From assembly GCA_900696645.1 (NCBI GenBank), contig CAADGV010000021.1, forward strand, positions 137,040 through 201,039: DNA of 64,000 nucleotides, read 5' to 3'. Position numbers and translations under genes: made by a program. The DNA comes from an uncultured Chlorobiota bacterium. Its GTDB lineage: Bacteria > Bacteroidota > Ignavibacteria > UBA10030 > UBA6906. The notes under the pieces are model-generated. The model did not search any database. It was not told where the DNA came from and saw only the letters and a program-made list of their open reading frames with translations. Positions within the stretch are counted from its first letter, which is position 1. Each line of letters opens with the position of its first letter. This document shows positions 8,649-16,810 of this stretch, in pieces.

Positions 8649-8677
8649 AATATATCTAATCGGCATCGCAATTCCAA
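8649..8677 (-). promoter_or_regulatory. Sigma-70-like promoter for the small Cys-rich gene and czc operon
   Basis: On the minus strand a TTGGAA box (8672-8677), a 17-bp spacer and TATATT (8649-8654). The predicted start of transcription is near 8642, about 5 nt before the ATG at 8637, so the mRNA would be nearly leaderless, matching the lack of a ribosome site. The same TATATT -10 appears before lon and before the TPR gene at 43900. The remaining bases up to the plus-strand gene at 8909 show only a short hairpin (GCTCC/GGAGC near 8858-8873). Confidence 0.5.
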
Positions 8678-8908
8678 AAAACTGAGAGAGACGGTCTGAA
8701 ACCGCAAATAACGCTAACTGTTGAAACGGCGAAGACATGCAACGTAATGATGAATGCCATGACTCTCATGAATTTAACATTCGAAGAGATGTCATGAAAT
8801 GAAACTGATGATATTCTTTCCTACCATCATTCACAAAAAATCACGTCATTACTGTAGCTCCCTTTCAGGAGCCCCGTCTTTCCCGACTTGTCTCAAGAGG
8901 AGAATGTA

Positions 8909-11032
8909 ATGTTCGTTCCGCGTGTGCGGGTTATTCTGTTGTGCCTCTCTATGCTCTCGGACGTTTATGCGACTGGAAATGACATGAATGCCACGCAACC
9001 CCCGATGGCGGAAATCAAACCGCATGTGTTGGAGAAACACGGCCATATCCGCACCGACAATTACTACTGGCTGCGCGAGCGTGACAATCCGCAGGTTCTT
9101 GAATATCTCAACGCTGAAAACCGCTACACCGATGCCGTGATGGCTCCGGTGAAGCAATTTGAGCAGAAGCTGTTCGATGAAATGAAGGCACGCATCAAGC
9201 AGACCGACCTTTCTGTTCCATACAAACTGGATGACTACTTCTACTACACTAAATACGAGAGCGGTAAAGAATACCCCATCTACTGCCGGAAACGGGGCTC
9301 ACTTGATGCGCTGGAAGAAGTGATGCTCGATGGAAACGAGATGGCGAAAGGCCACGGCTTCTTCAACATAGGAAGTACGGCAGTCAGTTTTCAGCAGGAT
9401 ATCGTTGCTTTCACTGTTGACACTGTTGGACGCCGCTTCTATACAATCCGTTTCAAGGATCTCAGATCCGGTGAAATCATGCCGGACGAGATACGCTCAT
9501 CTACCGCAAATATCGCATGGGCAAACGACAACACAACTCTTTTTTATACGAAGCAGGATCCGGCCACCCTGCGGGCCCATAGAGTGTACCGTCATACGTT
9601 AGGTACAGACGCATCGAAGGACACTCTCGTTTATGAGGAAGAGGATAGCACGTTCAGTTGCAGCGTCTTCCGGACGAAATCCAAACAATACATAATGATT
9701 GCTTCACGGCAGACCCTCAGTACGGAGTATCGCTACTGTGATGCCAACACGCCGGACGGCCAGTTCAGAATCATTATGTCCAGAATGGATAATCACGAGT
9801 ACTCCGTTGAACATTTCGAGAGCAACTTTTACATCCGGACGAATTACAAGGCAAAGAATTTCCGTCTGATGCGAACACCGGTATTGGACACGCGCATGCT
9901 TTCCTGGAGAGATGTGATTGTTCACAGGCGAGGTACGCTGCTGGAAGGATTCGCGATCTTCAAGGACTTTCTTGTTGTTACAGAGCGAAAGAACGGTCTG
10001 CGCCAGATACGCGTTCTTCCCTGGAGCGGCGGCGAGCATTACATCCAGTTCGACGAGAGTGTCTACGCTGTAGGTGTCGGAATCAACCCGGATTTTGACA
10101 CACATCTGCTTCGCTACAATTACCAATCATTGATCACTCCCAACTCCGTTGTTGAGTATGACATGGCGAGGCGGACGAGGACGGTGTTGAAGCAGGATGA
10201 AGTGTTGGGGGGCTACAATCCCGACAGGTACCAAACGGAGCGTGTGTTTGCAAAAGCGCCTGACGGACTCCTTGTCCCGATCTCGCTTGTCTATAAAAAG
10301 GGGATGAGAAGAAACGCAGACAATCCGTTGGTGCTGTATGGCTACGGCTCGTACGGCATAAGCACGGACGCGACGTTCGCATCCAACCGGTTGAGTCTGC
10401 TCGACCGCGGGTTCATCTATGCTATCGCGCATGTTCGCGGGGGGCAGGAGCTTGGGCGCGAGTGGTATGAAGACGGAAAGATGCTGAAGAAAAAGAACAC
10501 CTTCACCGACTTCATTGCGTGTGCCGAATTTCTCATTCAAGAACGGTATACAACTCCCCGGAAACTCTTTGCACAGGGAGGAAGTGCCGGCGGCCTGTTG
10601 ATGGGCGCGGTGATGAATATGGCGCCCAACTTCTTCAAGGGGATTGTAGCAACCGTTCCCTTTGTTGATGTCGTCACGACGATGCTTGACGAGACGATTC
10701 CGCTGACAACATCGGAGTATGACGAATGGGGAAATCCGAACGAAAAAGAACACTACGACTACATGCTTTCATATTCCCCCTATGATAACGTTGAGGCAAA
10801 GAACTATCCCAACCTGTTGGTGATGACGGGGTTGCATGACTCGCAGGTACAATACTGGGAGCCGGCCAAATGGGTTGCAAAACTCCGTGCTCTGAAAACC
10901 GACAACAATCTGCTTCTCCTCAAGACAAACATGGAAGCCGGACACGGCGGCTCCTCCGGCAGGTTTCGCAGGCTCCGCGAAACTGCGCTGCAATACGCGT
11001 TCATATTGCATCTCGTCGGGATAACAAGATAG
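8909..11032 (+). CDS. ptrB: Oligopeptidase B / prolyl oligopeptidase family serine peptidase (S9A)
   Basis: 707 residues. The ATG at 8909 is preceded by AGAGGAG with a good spacer; the upstream in-frame start at 8888 lies inside that ribosome site. A hydrophobic N-terminus (VILLCLSMLSDVYA) suggests export. The N-terminal beta-propeller begins after RTDNYYWLRERDNP, the characteristic S9A entry. The C-terminal alpha/beta-hydrolase domain carries the catalytic triad: Ser in GGSAGG, Asp in LHDSQV, and His in EAGHGG. It should cleave short peptides after basic residues (oligopeptidase B specificity). The YbaN-like gene follows after 1 bp, so the two are probably co-transcribed. Confidence 0.88.
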   Translation: MFVPRVRVILLCLSMLSDVYATGNDMNATQPPMAEIKPHVLEKHGHIRTDNYYWLRERDNPQVLEYLNAENRYTDAVMAPVKQFEQKLFDEMKARIKQTDLSVPYKLDDYFYYTKYESGKEYPIYCRKRGSLDALEEVMLDGNEMAKGHGFFNIGSTAVSFQQDIVAFTVDTVGRRFYTIRFKDLRSGEIMPDEIRSSTANIAWANDNTTLFYTKQDPATLRAHRVYRHTLGTDASKDTLVYEEEDSTFSCSVFRTKSKQYIMIASRQTLSTEYRYCDANTPDGQFRIIMSRMDNHEYSVEHFESNFYIRTNYKAKNFRLMRTPVLDTRMLSWRDVIVHRRGTLLEGFAIFKDFLVVTERKNGLRQIRVLPWSGGEHYIQFDESVYAVGVGINPDFDTHLLRYNYQSLITPNSVVEYDMARRTRTVLKQDEVLGGYNPDRYQTERVFAKAPDGLLVPISLVYKKGMRRNADNPLVLYGYGSYGISTDATFASNRLSLLDRGFIYAIAHVRGGQELGREWYEDGKMLKKKNTFTDFIACAEFLIQERYTTPRKLFAQGGSAGGLLMGAVMNMAPNFFKGIVATVPFVDVVTTMLDETIPLTTSEYDEWGNPNEKEHYDYMLSYSPYDNVEAKNYPNLLVMTGLHDSQVQYWEPAKWVAKLRALKTDNNLLLLKTNMEAGHGGSSGRFRRLRETALQYAFILHLVGITR

Positions 11033-11033
11033 C

Positions 11034-11498
11034 ATGAACCGATCCCAACATCAGAATCCCGCCGGATTCAAACCCTTGCCGCTATTCACAAAAATCCTGC
11101 TTGTCACGGCGGGAACGATATCGCTCGGCGTCGGCATCGTCGGGGCGTTTCTTCCTGTGCTGCCGACAACGCCGTTTGTGCTGCTTGCCGCAATCTGCTA
11201 CGTTCGCAGTTCGCAACGTTTGTACGAGCGCCTGATGCAAAGCCGGTTTGCAAGCAAGCATGTCCACAACGTGCTGGCCGGGAAGGGCATTCCGCTCTCG
11301 GTCAAAGTCATTTCACTTTCTATCTCTGCAGTCATGATCGGGTATGTGAGCATCTTCGTGACGGAACATTTCGTCGTTCGCATGTTGCTCGGCCTGCTGT
11401 ATCTCGTACAACTCGGGTTTATGTTGAAGATGAAGACCCTGAAGCATCATCAGGCAGAAGCCGATTTTCCTGAAGGCCGTTTGCTGGACGAGGCGTGA
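11034..11498 (+). CDS. YbaN family inner-membrane protein (DUF454)
   Basis: 154 residues with hydrophobic helices at roughly 25-60 and 95-135. The signature GVGIVGAFLPVLPTTPFVLL followed by the YVRSSQRLYERL region is diagnostic of DUF454. Function is unknown in the family. The ATG directly follows the oligopeptidase stop, implying translational coupling, although no functional link is evident. The C-terminal tail is short, acidic and probably cytoplasmic. Confidence 0.85.
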   Translation: MNRSQHQNPAGFKPLPLFTKILLVTAGTISLGVGIVGAFLPVLPTTPFVLLAAICYVRSSQRLYERLMQSRFASKHVHNVLAGKGIPLSVKVISLSISAVMIGYVSIFVTEHFVVRMLLGLLYLVQLGFMLKMKTLKHHQAEADFPEGRLLDEA

Positions 11499-11586
11499 TT
11501 CGTTTTCTACCGGAAGATGTATGCGGAGAAGTCTGTCGATTTTCGTATCTTCTTGATGCTGTTCTCACAAACTGAAAGATACGATC

Positions 11587-12672
11587 ATGCAAATCGGAAT
11601 TGTCGGACTTCCGTTTTCCGGAAAATCCACGCTCTTCCAAACCATCACGAAATCCCACTTTGATCCCGCGGCTCTTGGCAAGGCTGAAGCCCATCATGCC
11701 GTTGTGAAAGTGCCCGATGCCCGGCTGGATGAGTGTTCCCGAATCTTTTCCCCGAAACGGACAGTCAACGCTACCATTGAATTTGTCGATGTTGTTGGAT
11801 TGAAAAAAGGCGAAACGGGCTCGACGCAATTCACAACGAACTTTCTCTCCAACGTCAAGACGAACGACGCGCTTGTTCAGGTTGTACGCCTCTTTGCGAA
11901 TGATGCCGTACCGCATCCCGACGGAACGATTGACGCACAACGGGATATTGATTCCTTCGAAACAGAGTTCATACTTTCGGATCTCGCCGTTGTGGAGAAC
12001 CGGGTCGAGCGGCTGAAGAAGCAGGTGATGAAGTCGGGAGATGAGTTGGGCAAACGCGAACTGCCAGTGTTGGAGAAATGCAAACACATTCTTGACTCGG
12101 CAACACCGCTGCGCGAACATGACTTCTCGAAAGAAGAACTTCAATTGCTGAAGACGTATCAGCTTCTCTCCATCAAACCGATGTTGATCGCCTTGAACCT
12201 TGATGAATCGCAGCGCGATCAGGCCGATTCTCTGCGCAAAAAGGTCGCCGAACTGAAGGAAGGGAAGCATACGAAAGTCGTTTCCTTCTTCGGCAAGATC
12301 GAAATGGAGATGTCGGAACTTGCGGATGAAGAAGCCTCTGTATTCATGCAGGAATACGGCATCACCGAGTCTGCGCTTGACACACTGATTCGCGAGTCGT
12401 ATGCAATGCTTGGCTTACAGTCATTCTTCACGGTTGGCGAAGACGAATGCCGTGCATGGACGATACGACGCGGGATGACAGCGCAGGAGGCGGCGGGCGT
12501 TATTCATTCTGACTTCTTTGCAAAGTTCATCCGTGCCGAGGTCGTGCATTATGATGATTTCATTGCCCACGGCGGTTCGTTTGCGAAAGCAAAAGAGGCA
12601 GGCGTGTGGAGACTTGAGGGAAAAGAGTACATTGTGAAAGACGGGGATATAATTTCGATTCGACACGGTTAA
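11587..12672 (+). CDS. ychF: Ribosome-associated ATPase/GTPase YchF (OLA1 family)
   Basis: 361 residues, the normal YchF length. The P-loop GLPFSGKST is at residues 7-15. The usual NKxD motif is replaced by N-x-x-E (ALNLDES), the change that gives YchF/OLA1 its ATP preference. A helical insertion is followed by a C-terminal TGS domain (about 278-361) ending EYIVKDGDIISIRHG. It acts on ribosomes and in redox stress responses in other bacteria. A hairpin terminator lies 28 bp downstream, so it is probably monocistronic. The start has only a weak upstream GAAAGA. Confidence 0.95.
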   Translation: MQIGIVGLPFSGKSTLFQTITKSHFDPAALGKAEAHHAVVKVPDARLDECSRIFSPKRTVNATIEFVDVVGLKKGETGSTQFTTNFLSNVKTNDALVQVVRLFANDAVPHPDGTIDAQRDIDSFETEFILSDLAVVENRVERLKKQVMKSGDELGKRELPVLEKCKHILDSATPLREHDFSKEELQLLKTYQLLSIKPMLIALNLDESQRDQADSLRKKVAELKEGKHTKVVSFFGKIEMEMSELADEEASVFMQEYGITESALDTLIRESYAMLGLQSFFTVGEDECRAWTIRRGMTAQEAAGVIHSDFFAKFIRAEVVHYDDFIAHGGSFAKAKEAGVWRLEGKEYIVKDGDIISIRHG

Positions 12673-12699
12673 GCAGGGCGACGACATCCGTGTATGCAA

Positions 12700-12747
12700 C
12701 AACGCCATCCCACCGGTTTGACAGGCTGAGATGGCGTTGACGTTTTT
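12700..12747 (+). terminator. Intrinsic terminator between ychF and rplS
   Basis: A perfect 10-bp inverted repeat (CAACGCCATC at 12700-12709, GATGGCGTTG at 12730-12739) with a 20-nt loop, followed by ACGTTTTT on the plus strand. It separates the convergent ychF and rplS genes. The minus-strand side lacks a T-run, so termination should be stronger for ychF. Confidence 0.7.
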
Positions 12748-12757
12748 GAAGAATGAA

Positions 12758-13096
12758 TTACGAAGTCTTCTGCCGGATTTGCTTTGCTGCGAGGTGGCGC
12801 ACATAATACATTTTTGCGCGACGCACCGAACCCTCCTTCACCCGCTCGATCTTAGCGATGCGTGGGGAGTGAAGGGGGAAAATACGCTCAACGCCCACCC
12901 CATCCGAAACCTTCCTGACAGTAAATGTTGCGCTCATGCCCGACCCGTGGCGGCCTATCACGACCCCTTGAAACTGCTGGATACGTTCCTTGTCCCCTTC
13001 GATGACCCGCACATGTACGTTGATGGTATCTCCTGCGGAGAACGCCGGAAGATCGCTCTTCATTTGCGTCGCATCCACTAACTTTAGCTTTTCCAT
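12758..13096 (-). CDS. rplS: 50S ribosomal protein L19
   Basis: 112 residues, typical of bacterial L19, with the family core [18 protein letters not shown] (about residues 30-47) and [12 protein letters not shown] near 73-84. It binds at the interface of the two ribosomal subunits. It is the last gene of the ffh-rpsP-khpA-rimM-trmD-rplS run and lies 24 bp after trmD. A GGAG sits 8 nt before the ATG. Confidence 0.97.
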   Translation of the reverse strand: MEKLKLVDATQMKSDLPAFSAGDTINVHVRVIEGDKERIQQFQGVVIGRHGSGMSATFTVRKVSDGVGVERIFPLHSPRIAKIERVKEGSVRRAKMYYVRHLAAKQIRQKTS

Positions 13097-13120
13097 GACT
13101 CCTTCTCCAAACTACGTATG

Positions 13121-13801
13121 TTATGATTGTTCAAGTAAATCTTTCCGGCGTTCCTCGGTGCGTTTTAGTCGCTGCTCCGCGCGCCATGCTTCAATTTCTT
13201 TATGATTGCCCGAAAGCAGAACATCGGGCACTTTCATTCCGTGGAACTCTTCAGGACGGGTGTACTGGGGTCCATCAAGCACACCGTGCTGGAATGAATC
13301 CGTCAACAACGATTCACCGTCCCCGATTACGCCAGGAATCAATCGCACGACGGCATCGATAAGCACAAGCGCCGGAAGTTCTCCCCCCGTCAGCACATAA
13401 TCGCCAATGGAAATCTCCCTCGTGATAAGTGCTTTCCGGATGCGCTCATCGATTCCCTTGTAATGCCCGCACAACAGAAGGAGGTTATCCTTCAGTGAGA
13501 GTTCGTTGGCGATCTTTTGCGTCAACCTTTCGCCATCGGCGCTGAGGTAGATCACCTCATTGTAGTGCCGCTTCTTCTGCAGGGATTCGATACACGCAAA
13601 CACCGGCTCGGCCTTCAGGATCATTCCCGCGCCGCCGCCGTACGGCGTATCATCGATCGTTCTATGTTTGTCGGTTGCAAAGTCCCGAAGGTCGTGCAGT
13701 TCGATCTCGACGATCCCCTTTGCCTTCGCCCGCTTGATGATGCTTTCGTTCAGCGGACTGTGCATCAGATTGGGAAATCCTGTAACCACATCAATCCGCA
13801 T
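13121..13801 (-). CDS. trmD: tRNA (guanine37-N1)-methyltransferase TrmD
   Basis: 226 residues from the ATG at 13801, which gives the canonical start MRIDVVTGFPNLM; an open frame upstream would add 15 non-conserved residues lying inside rimM. It methylates G37 next to the anticodon, using S-adenosylmethionine bound in a trefoil knot. Signature segments are present: PYGGGAGMILK near 60, and SIGDYVLTGGELPALVLIDA near 130-150. The first codons overlap the last 11 bp of rimM, so the two are translationally coupled. Confidence 0.96.
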   Translation of the reverse strand: MRIDVVTGFPNLMHSPLNESIIKRAKAKGIVEIELHDLRDFATDKHRTIDDTPYGGGAGMILKAEPVFACIESLQKKRHYNEVIYLSADGERLTQKIANELSLKDNLLLLCGHYKGIDERIRKALITREISIGDYVLTGGELPALVLIDAVVRLIPGVIGDGESLLTDSFQHGVLDGPQYTRPEEFHGMKVPDVLLSGNHKEIEAWRAEQRLKRTEERRKDLLEQS

Positions 13802-14342
13802 CGGGTGCCTCCGACTCTTCGGCAGACTCGTCGAGCATTCCCTCAATAAGTCGTACCGTCATCGTTCCGGATTCCATGTCGATCTTCTTGATGAACTCTT
13901 TTACTGCTGGGAGCAGAACCTCGTTGCCGTACCGCTCCACGACGTACACATCGTTTGCAGGATATTTGAGAACATCTTTCACGACACCGATTGCCTCGTC
14001 ATTCTCGCCAATGACGCGCAACCCGATAATGTTGTGAATGAAGTAACTTCCCTTCGGAAGTCGGACTGCATCCTTCTCATCTACAAAGAGAAGTGAACCG
14101 ACGAGCTTTTCTGCTGCAGTTCTATCCGTAATGCCCCGGAGGGTAATGCGCACGCCCCGCGGCTCAACACGAGCCGATAGAATGCCATAGTCGGCCACCT
14201 GAGCATCGGTCGGGCCGACCAGCACGTGTTTCAGTTTTCTAAACCGCGCCGGATTGGTCGTCATGGGAAGCACAACAAGTTCACCCCTGATGCCGAACGG
14301 CTTGACGATTTTGCCGACTGCTAACAGTGTTCGACTGCTCAA
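13791..14342 (-). CDS. rimM: Ribosome maturation factor RimM
   Basis: About 183 residues. The N-terminal RimM domain starts VGKIVKPFGIRGELVV; the PRC-barrel domain follows (about 98-175) with GSYFIHNIIGLRV and an acidic tail. It assists 30S head assembly (S19 region). The only start in range is a TTG at 14342 with AAGGA very close upstream, so the first residues are uncertain. It sits between khpA (15 bp upstream) and trmD (overlapping), the normal order for this cluster. Confidence 0.93.
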   Translation of the reverse strand: MSSRTLLAVGKIVKPFGIRGELVVLPMTTNPARFRKLKHVLVGPTDAQVADYGILSARVEPRGVRITLRGITDRTAAEKLVGSLLFVDEKDAVRLPKGSYFIHNIIGLRVIGENDEAIGVVKDVLKYPANDVYVVERYGNEVLLPAVKEFIKKIDMESGTMTVRLIEGMLDESAEESEAPDAD

Positions 14343-14357
14343 TTCCTTCGCAAAGGC

Positions 14358-14588
14358 TTAGTCTGCAATCTCCAGAATTGCCCGTTTACCTTCCTTGGCT
14401 GCAACTGCCGCAAGCAATGTACGCATTGCCTGTGCTGTTCTGCCTTTTCGTCCGATCACTTTGCCGACATCTGCCTGCCCCACTTGAAGTTTGAATATCA
14501 CCTTGCCGTCTTTCTCTTCCTGGTCGAGAATGACTTGCTCGGGATTATCCACGAGATGTTTGGCGATGAACGTTACAAATTCTCGCAT
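14358..14588 (-). CDS. khpA: KH-domain RNA-binding protein KhpA
   Basis: 76 residues from the ATG at 14588 (MREFVTFIAKHLVDNPEQV), with GAGG 6 nt upstream. The longer open frame adds 32 residues that do not look conserved. The single KH domain carries the expected GXXG loop in VGKVIGRKGRTAQAMRTLL. KhpA/YlqC proteins bind RNA broadly and in some bacteria pair with KhpB. The place between rpsP and rimM is its standard position. Confidence 0.93.
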   Translation of the reverse strand: MREFVTFIAKHLVDNPEQVILDQEEKDGKVIFKLQVGQADVGKVIGRKGRTAQAMRTLLAAVAAKEGKRAILEIAD

Positions 14589-14746
14589 AGCGCGCCTCTT
14601 GAGTTGGTTGTTAGATCTTACCTGTCCTAAGACCGCCGTGCACTCCTTGCACATGGTCTTTAAGATCTGACGTCTGTACGACAACCCCCGCCCTGTCGTG
14701 CGGGATGTTGCCAGCGAGAAGCCTGCTCGCCTCCGTGCGAGTTAGG

Positions 14747-15184
14747 TCAGGCCGCGGCAGTTCCTGGTTCTGCCGGTGCCGGCTCGCCGCCGGCACTTTT
14801 TCGAGCCTTACGTTTTGCAGCAAGACGACGTGCTTTGCGCGCTTCATCGCGCTGTTGCTTTTCAGCCTGCGCCATTTGCCACTTCTCCATAGTGCTCGCA
14901 ATTGTGGCTTCGTCCGTTCCTTTCTTGAGCAGGCTCCACTTCAGCCATGTGCCGTTCCGTTGCAGCAAACTGCGCAAGGTATCCGTGGGTCGCGCTCCGG
15001 TCTTCAGCCAATACATCAACCGCTGTTCTTTTGTTTCAATAAGCATCGGATTGCGCAGGGGCTCGTAGCGGCCGATTATTTCCAGAAACTTGCCGTTACG
15101 GGCTGCACGCGAATCCGCCGCGACGATGTGGTACTGCGGCATTTTCTTCTTGCCGACTCGTCGCAATCTGATACGTACTGCCAA
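14747..15184 (-). CDS. rpsP: 30S ribosomal protein S16
   Basis: 145 residues. The first 85 or so form the S16 core (AVRIRLRRVGKKKMPQYHIV; GRYEPLRNP; PTDTLRSLLQRNGTW). A basic and Ala/Pro-rich tail of about 50 residues follows (EARKARRLAAKRKARK, ending GTAAA), longer than in E. coli but seen in related phyla. The start codon is TTG at 15184, supported by AGGAGG 5 nt upstream. The 158 bp between it and khpA hold no gene or clear terminator. Confidence 0.95.
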   Translation of the reverse strand: MAVRIRLRRVGKKKMPQYHIVAADSRAARNGKFLEIIGRYEPLRNPMLIETKEQRLMYWLKTGARPTDTLRSLLQRNGTWLKWSLLKKGTDEATIASTMEKWQMAQAEKQQRDEARKARRLAAKRKARKSAGGEPAPAEPGTAAA

Positions 15185-15268
15185 TGGTTCCTCCTCTATG
15201 TTTGAACATTCTGTAGAGTAGTCATGCCTCCGCTCCTCGCCGGACGAGCGGATTCACTTTCTTGCATC

Positions 15269-16597
15269 TCAAAACGCCGCTTTCATGCGTTGGGACATCT
15301 TGAACTTACCGCCCCCTTTTCCGAAACTCTTCATCATCTTTTGCATTTGCTCGAACTGCTTGATGAGTTTGTTGACTTCCTGAACCGATGTTCCGCTTCC
15401 GATCGCAATCCGCTTGCGCCTGCTGCCGTTCAGCACGTCGGGATTGTCCCGCTCCTTTTTCGTCATTGATTGAATGATGGCTTCGATGCGAACAAGTTCC
15501 TTGTCATCAACATTCACATCCTTCGGCAACTTGTTCATACCGGGCAGCATTCCCATCACCTGGCTGAGCGGCCCCATCTTCTTGATTTCCTGAAGCTGAT
15601 CGAGAAAATCCTCGAACGTAAATTGCGACTTTCGAAGCTTTTGTTCAAGCTTGACTGCCTTCGCCTGATCGAACGTCTGTTGTGCCTTCTCGACAAGCGT
15701 GACTATATCGCCCATGCCGAGAATGCGGCCTGCAAGCCGTTCGGGGTGAAACTTCTCCAGCGCATCAAGTTTCTCCCCCACACTGATAAACTTGATTGGC
15801 TTGCCGACAGTTGCACGCAACGAGAGTGCGGCACCACCCCGCGCATCGCCGTCCATTTTGGTCAGTACCGCGCCATCGAAATTCAGGCGGTCGTTGAACG
15901 CCTTTGCCGTGTTAATGGCATCCTGCCCTGTCATGGCATCGACGACGAAGAGGATTTCATTCGGTTTGGTCGAGGCCTTGATCTCCTCAACTTCCTTCAT
16001 CATCTCTTCATCAACGTGCAGGCGTCCTGCGGTGTCGATAATGACAACATCGCGGGCATTCTTTCGGGCGTGGTCGATGGATTGCTTTGCAATCTTCACG
16101 GCGCCGGAATCCCGTTCGGAATACACCGGAACGGATATCTGTTTTCCGAGCGTAATCAGTTGATCGATTGCGGCAGGCCGGTACACATCTGCGGCAACGA
16201 GCAGCGGGCTTCGACCCTGACCCTTCAGGTGGTTGGCCAACTTTCCTGCGAACGTCGTTTTGCCCGATCCCTGCAATCCCGCCACCAGAATAACCGATGG
16301 CGGCATTGATGAGAACGAAAGCTCGACTTTCTTTTCGCCCAGTAACCGTACCAACTCGTCGTAGATGATCTTGACAATGAGTTGCCCGGGGGTAATACTG
16401 GAAAGAACTTCTGCCCCGACTGCCCTTCTCTGGACGTCATCTACGAACTGTTTTGCAACTTTGTAGTTGACATCGGCATCAAGCAGCACTCGCCGGACTT
16501 CACGGAGAGTTTCAGCGACGTTTGCCTCTGAAATCTTTCCCTGACCCCGCAGCTTCTTCAGCACCCCATCTAATTTCTGACTCAGATCTTCAAACAT
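15269..16597 (-). CDS. ffh: Signal recognition particle protein Ffh
   Basis: 442 residues with N, G and M domains in order. The G domain shows the P-loop GLQGSGKTTFAGKLA (about 107-121), DTAGRLH and TKMDGDARGG. The Met-rich M domain (MGPLSQVMGMLPGMNKLP, then QMQKMMKSFGKGG) binds 4.5S RNA and signal sequences. It targets membrane and secretory proteins co-translationally. It is the first gene of the minus-strand translation cluster. A short perfect hairpin (ACCCATC/GATGGGT, near 16636-16651) lies just upstream in its leader or promoter region. Confidence 0.97.
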   Translation of the reverse strand: MFEDLSQKLDGVLKKLRGQGKISEANVAETLREVRRVLLDADVNYKVAKQFVDDVQRRAVGAEVLSSITPGQLIVKIIYDELVRLLGEKKVELSFSSMPPSVILVAGLQGSGKTTFAGKLANHLKGQGRSPLLVAADVYRPAAIDQLITLGKQISVPVYSERDSGAVKIAKQSIDHARKNARDVVIIDTAGRLHVDEEMMKEVEEIKASTKPNEILFVVDAMTGQDAINTAKAFNDRLNFDGAVLTKMDGDARGGAALSLRATVGKPIKFISVGEKLDALEKFHPERLAGRILGMGDIVTLVEKAQQTFDQAKAVKLEQKLRKSQFTFEDFLDQLQEIKKMGPLSQVMGMLPGMNKLPKDVNVDDKELVRIEAIIQSMTKKERDNPDVLNGSRRKRIAIGSGTSVQEVNKLIKQFEQMQKMMKSFGKGGGKFKMSQRMKAAF

Positions 16598-16737
16598 CGG
16601 CCAAACAGGAGAAGTAGCACAAGAACAGAATCGTACCCATCAAGATGGGTGATTAAAGTACAGAAAAACAAGAAGTTAAGCAAGGCAGTCAGATTAAGAA
16701 TTGTTGAGCTTGACTGGCATTTCCGCGCTTCTTTGCC

Positions 16738-16766
16738 TTGAAACTCACGCACCAATTGGGTAGAAT
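16738..16766 (+). promoter_or_regulatory. Sigma-70-like promoter for the DUF3857 gene chain
   Basis: TTGAAA (16738-16743), a 17-bp spacer, then TAGAAT (16761-16766): five of six matches to each consensus hexamer at ideal spacing. Transcription would start near 16773, giving a leader of about 38 nt before the GTG at 16811, which has its own AGGGA ribosome site. It probably drives the chain through DUF4175. Confidence 0.65.
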
Positions 16767-16810
16767 GAATTACGCATTTTCTGTCAAAACTGCTTGTAGG
16801 GAACTTGATT

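Noticed and set aside
11419-12270. Minus-strand open frame of 283 codons
   Set aside because: Antisense to ychF, whose GTPase motifs are clear.
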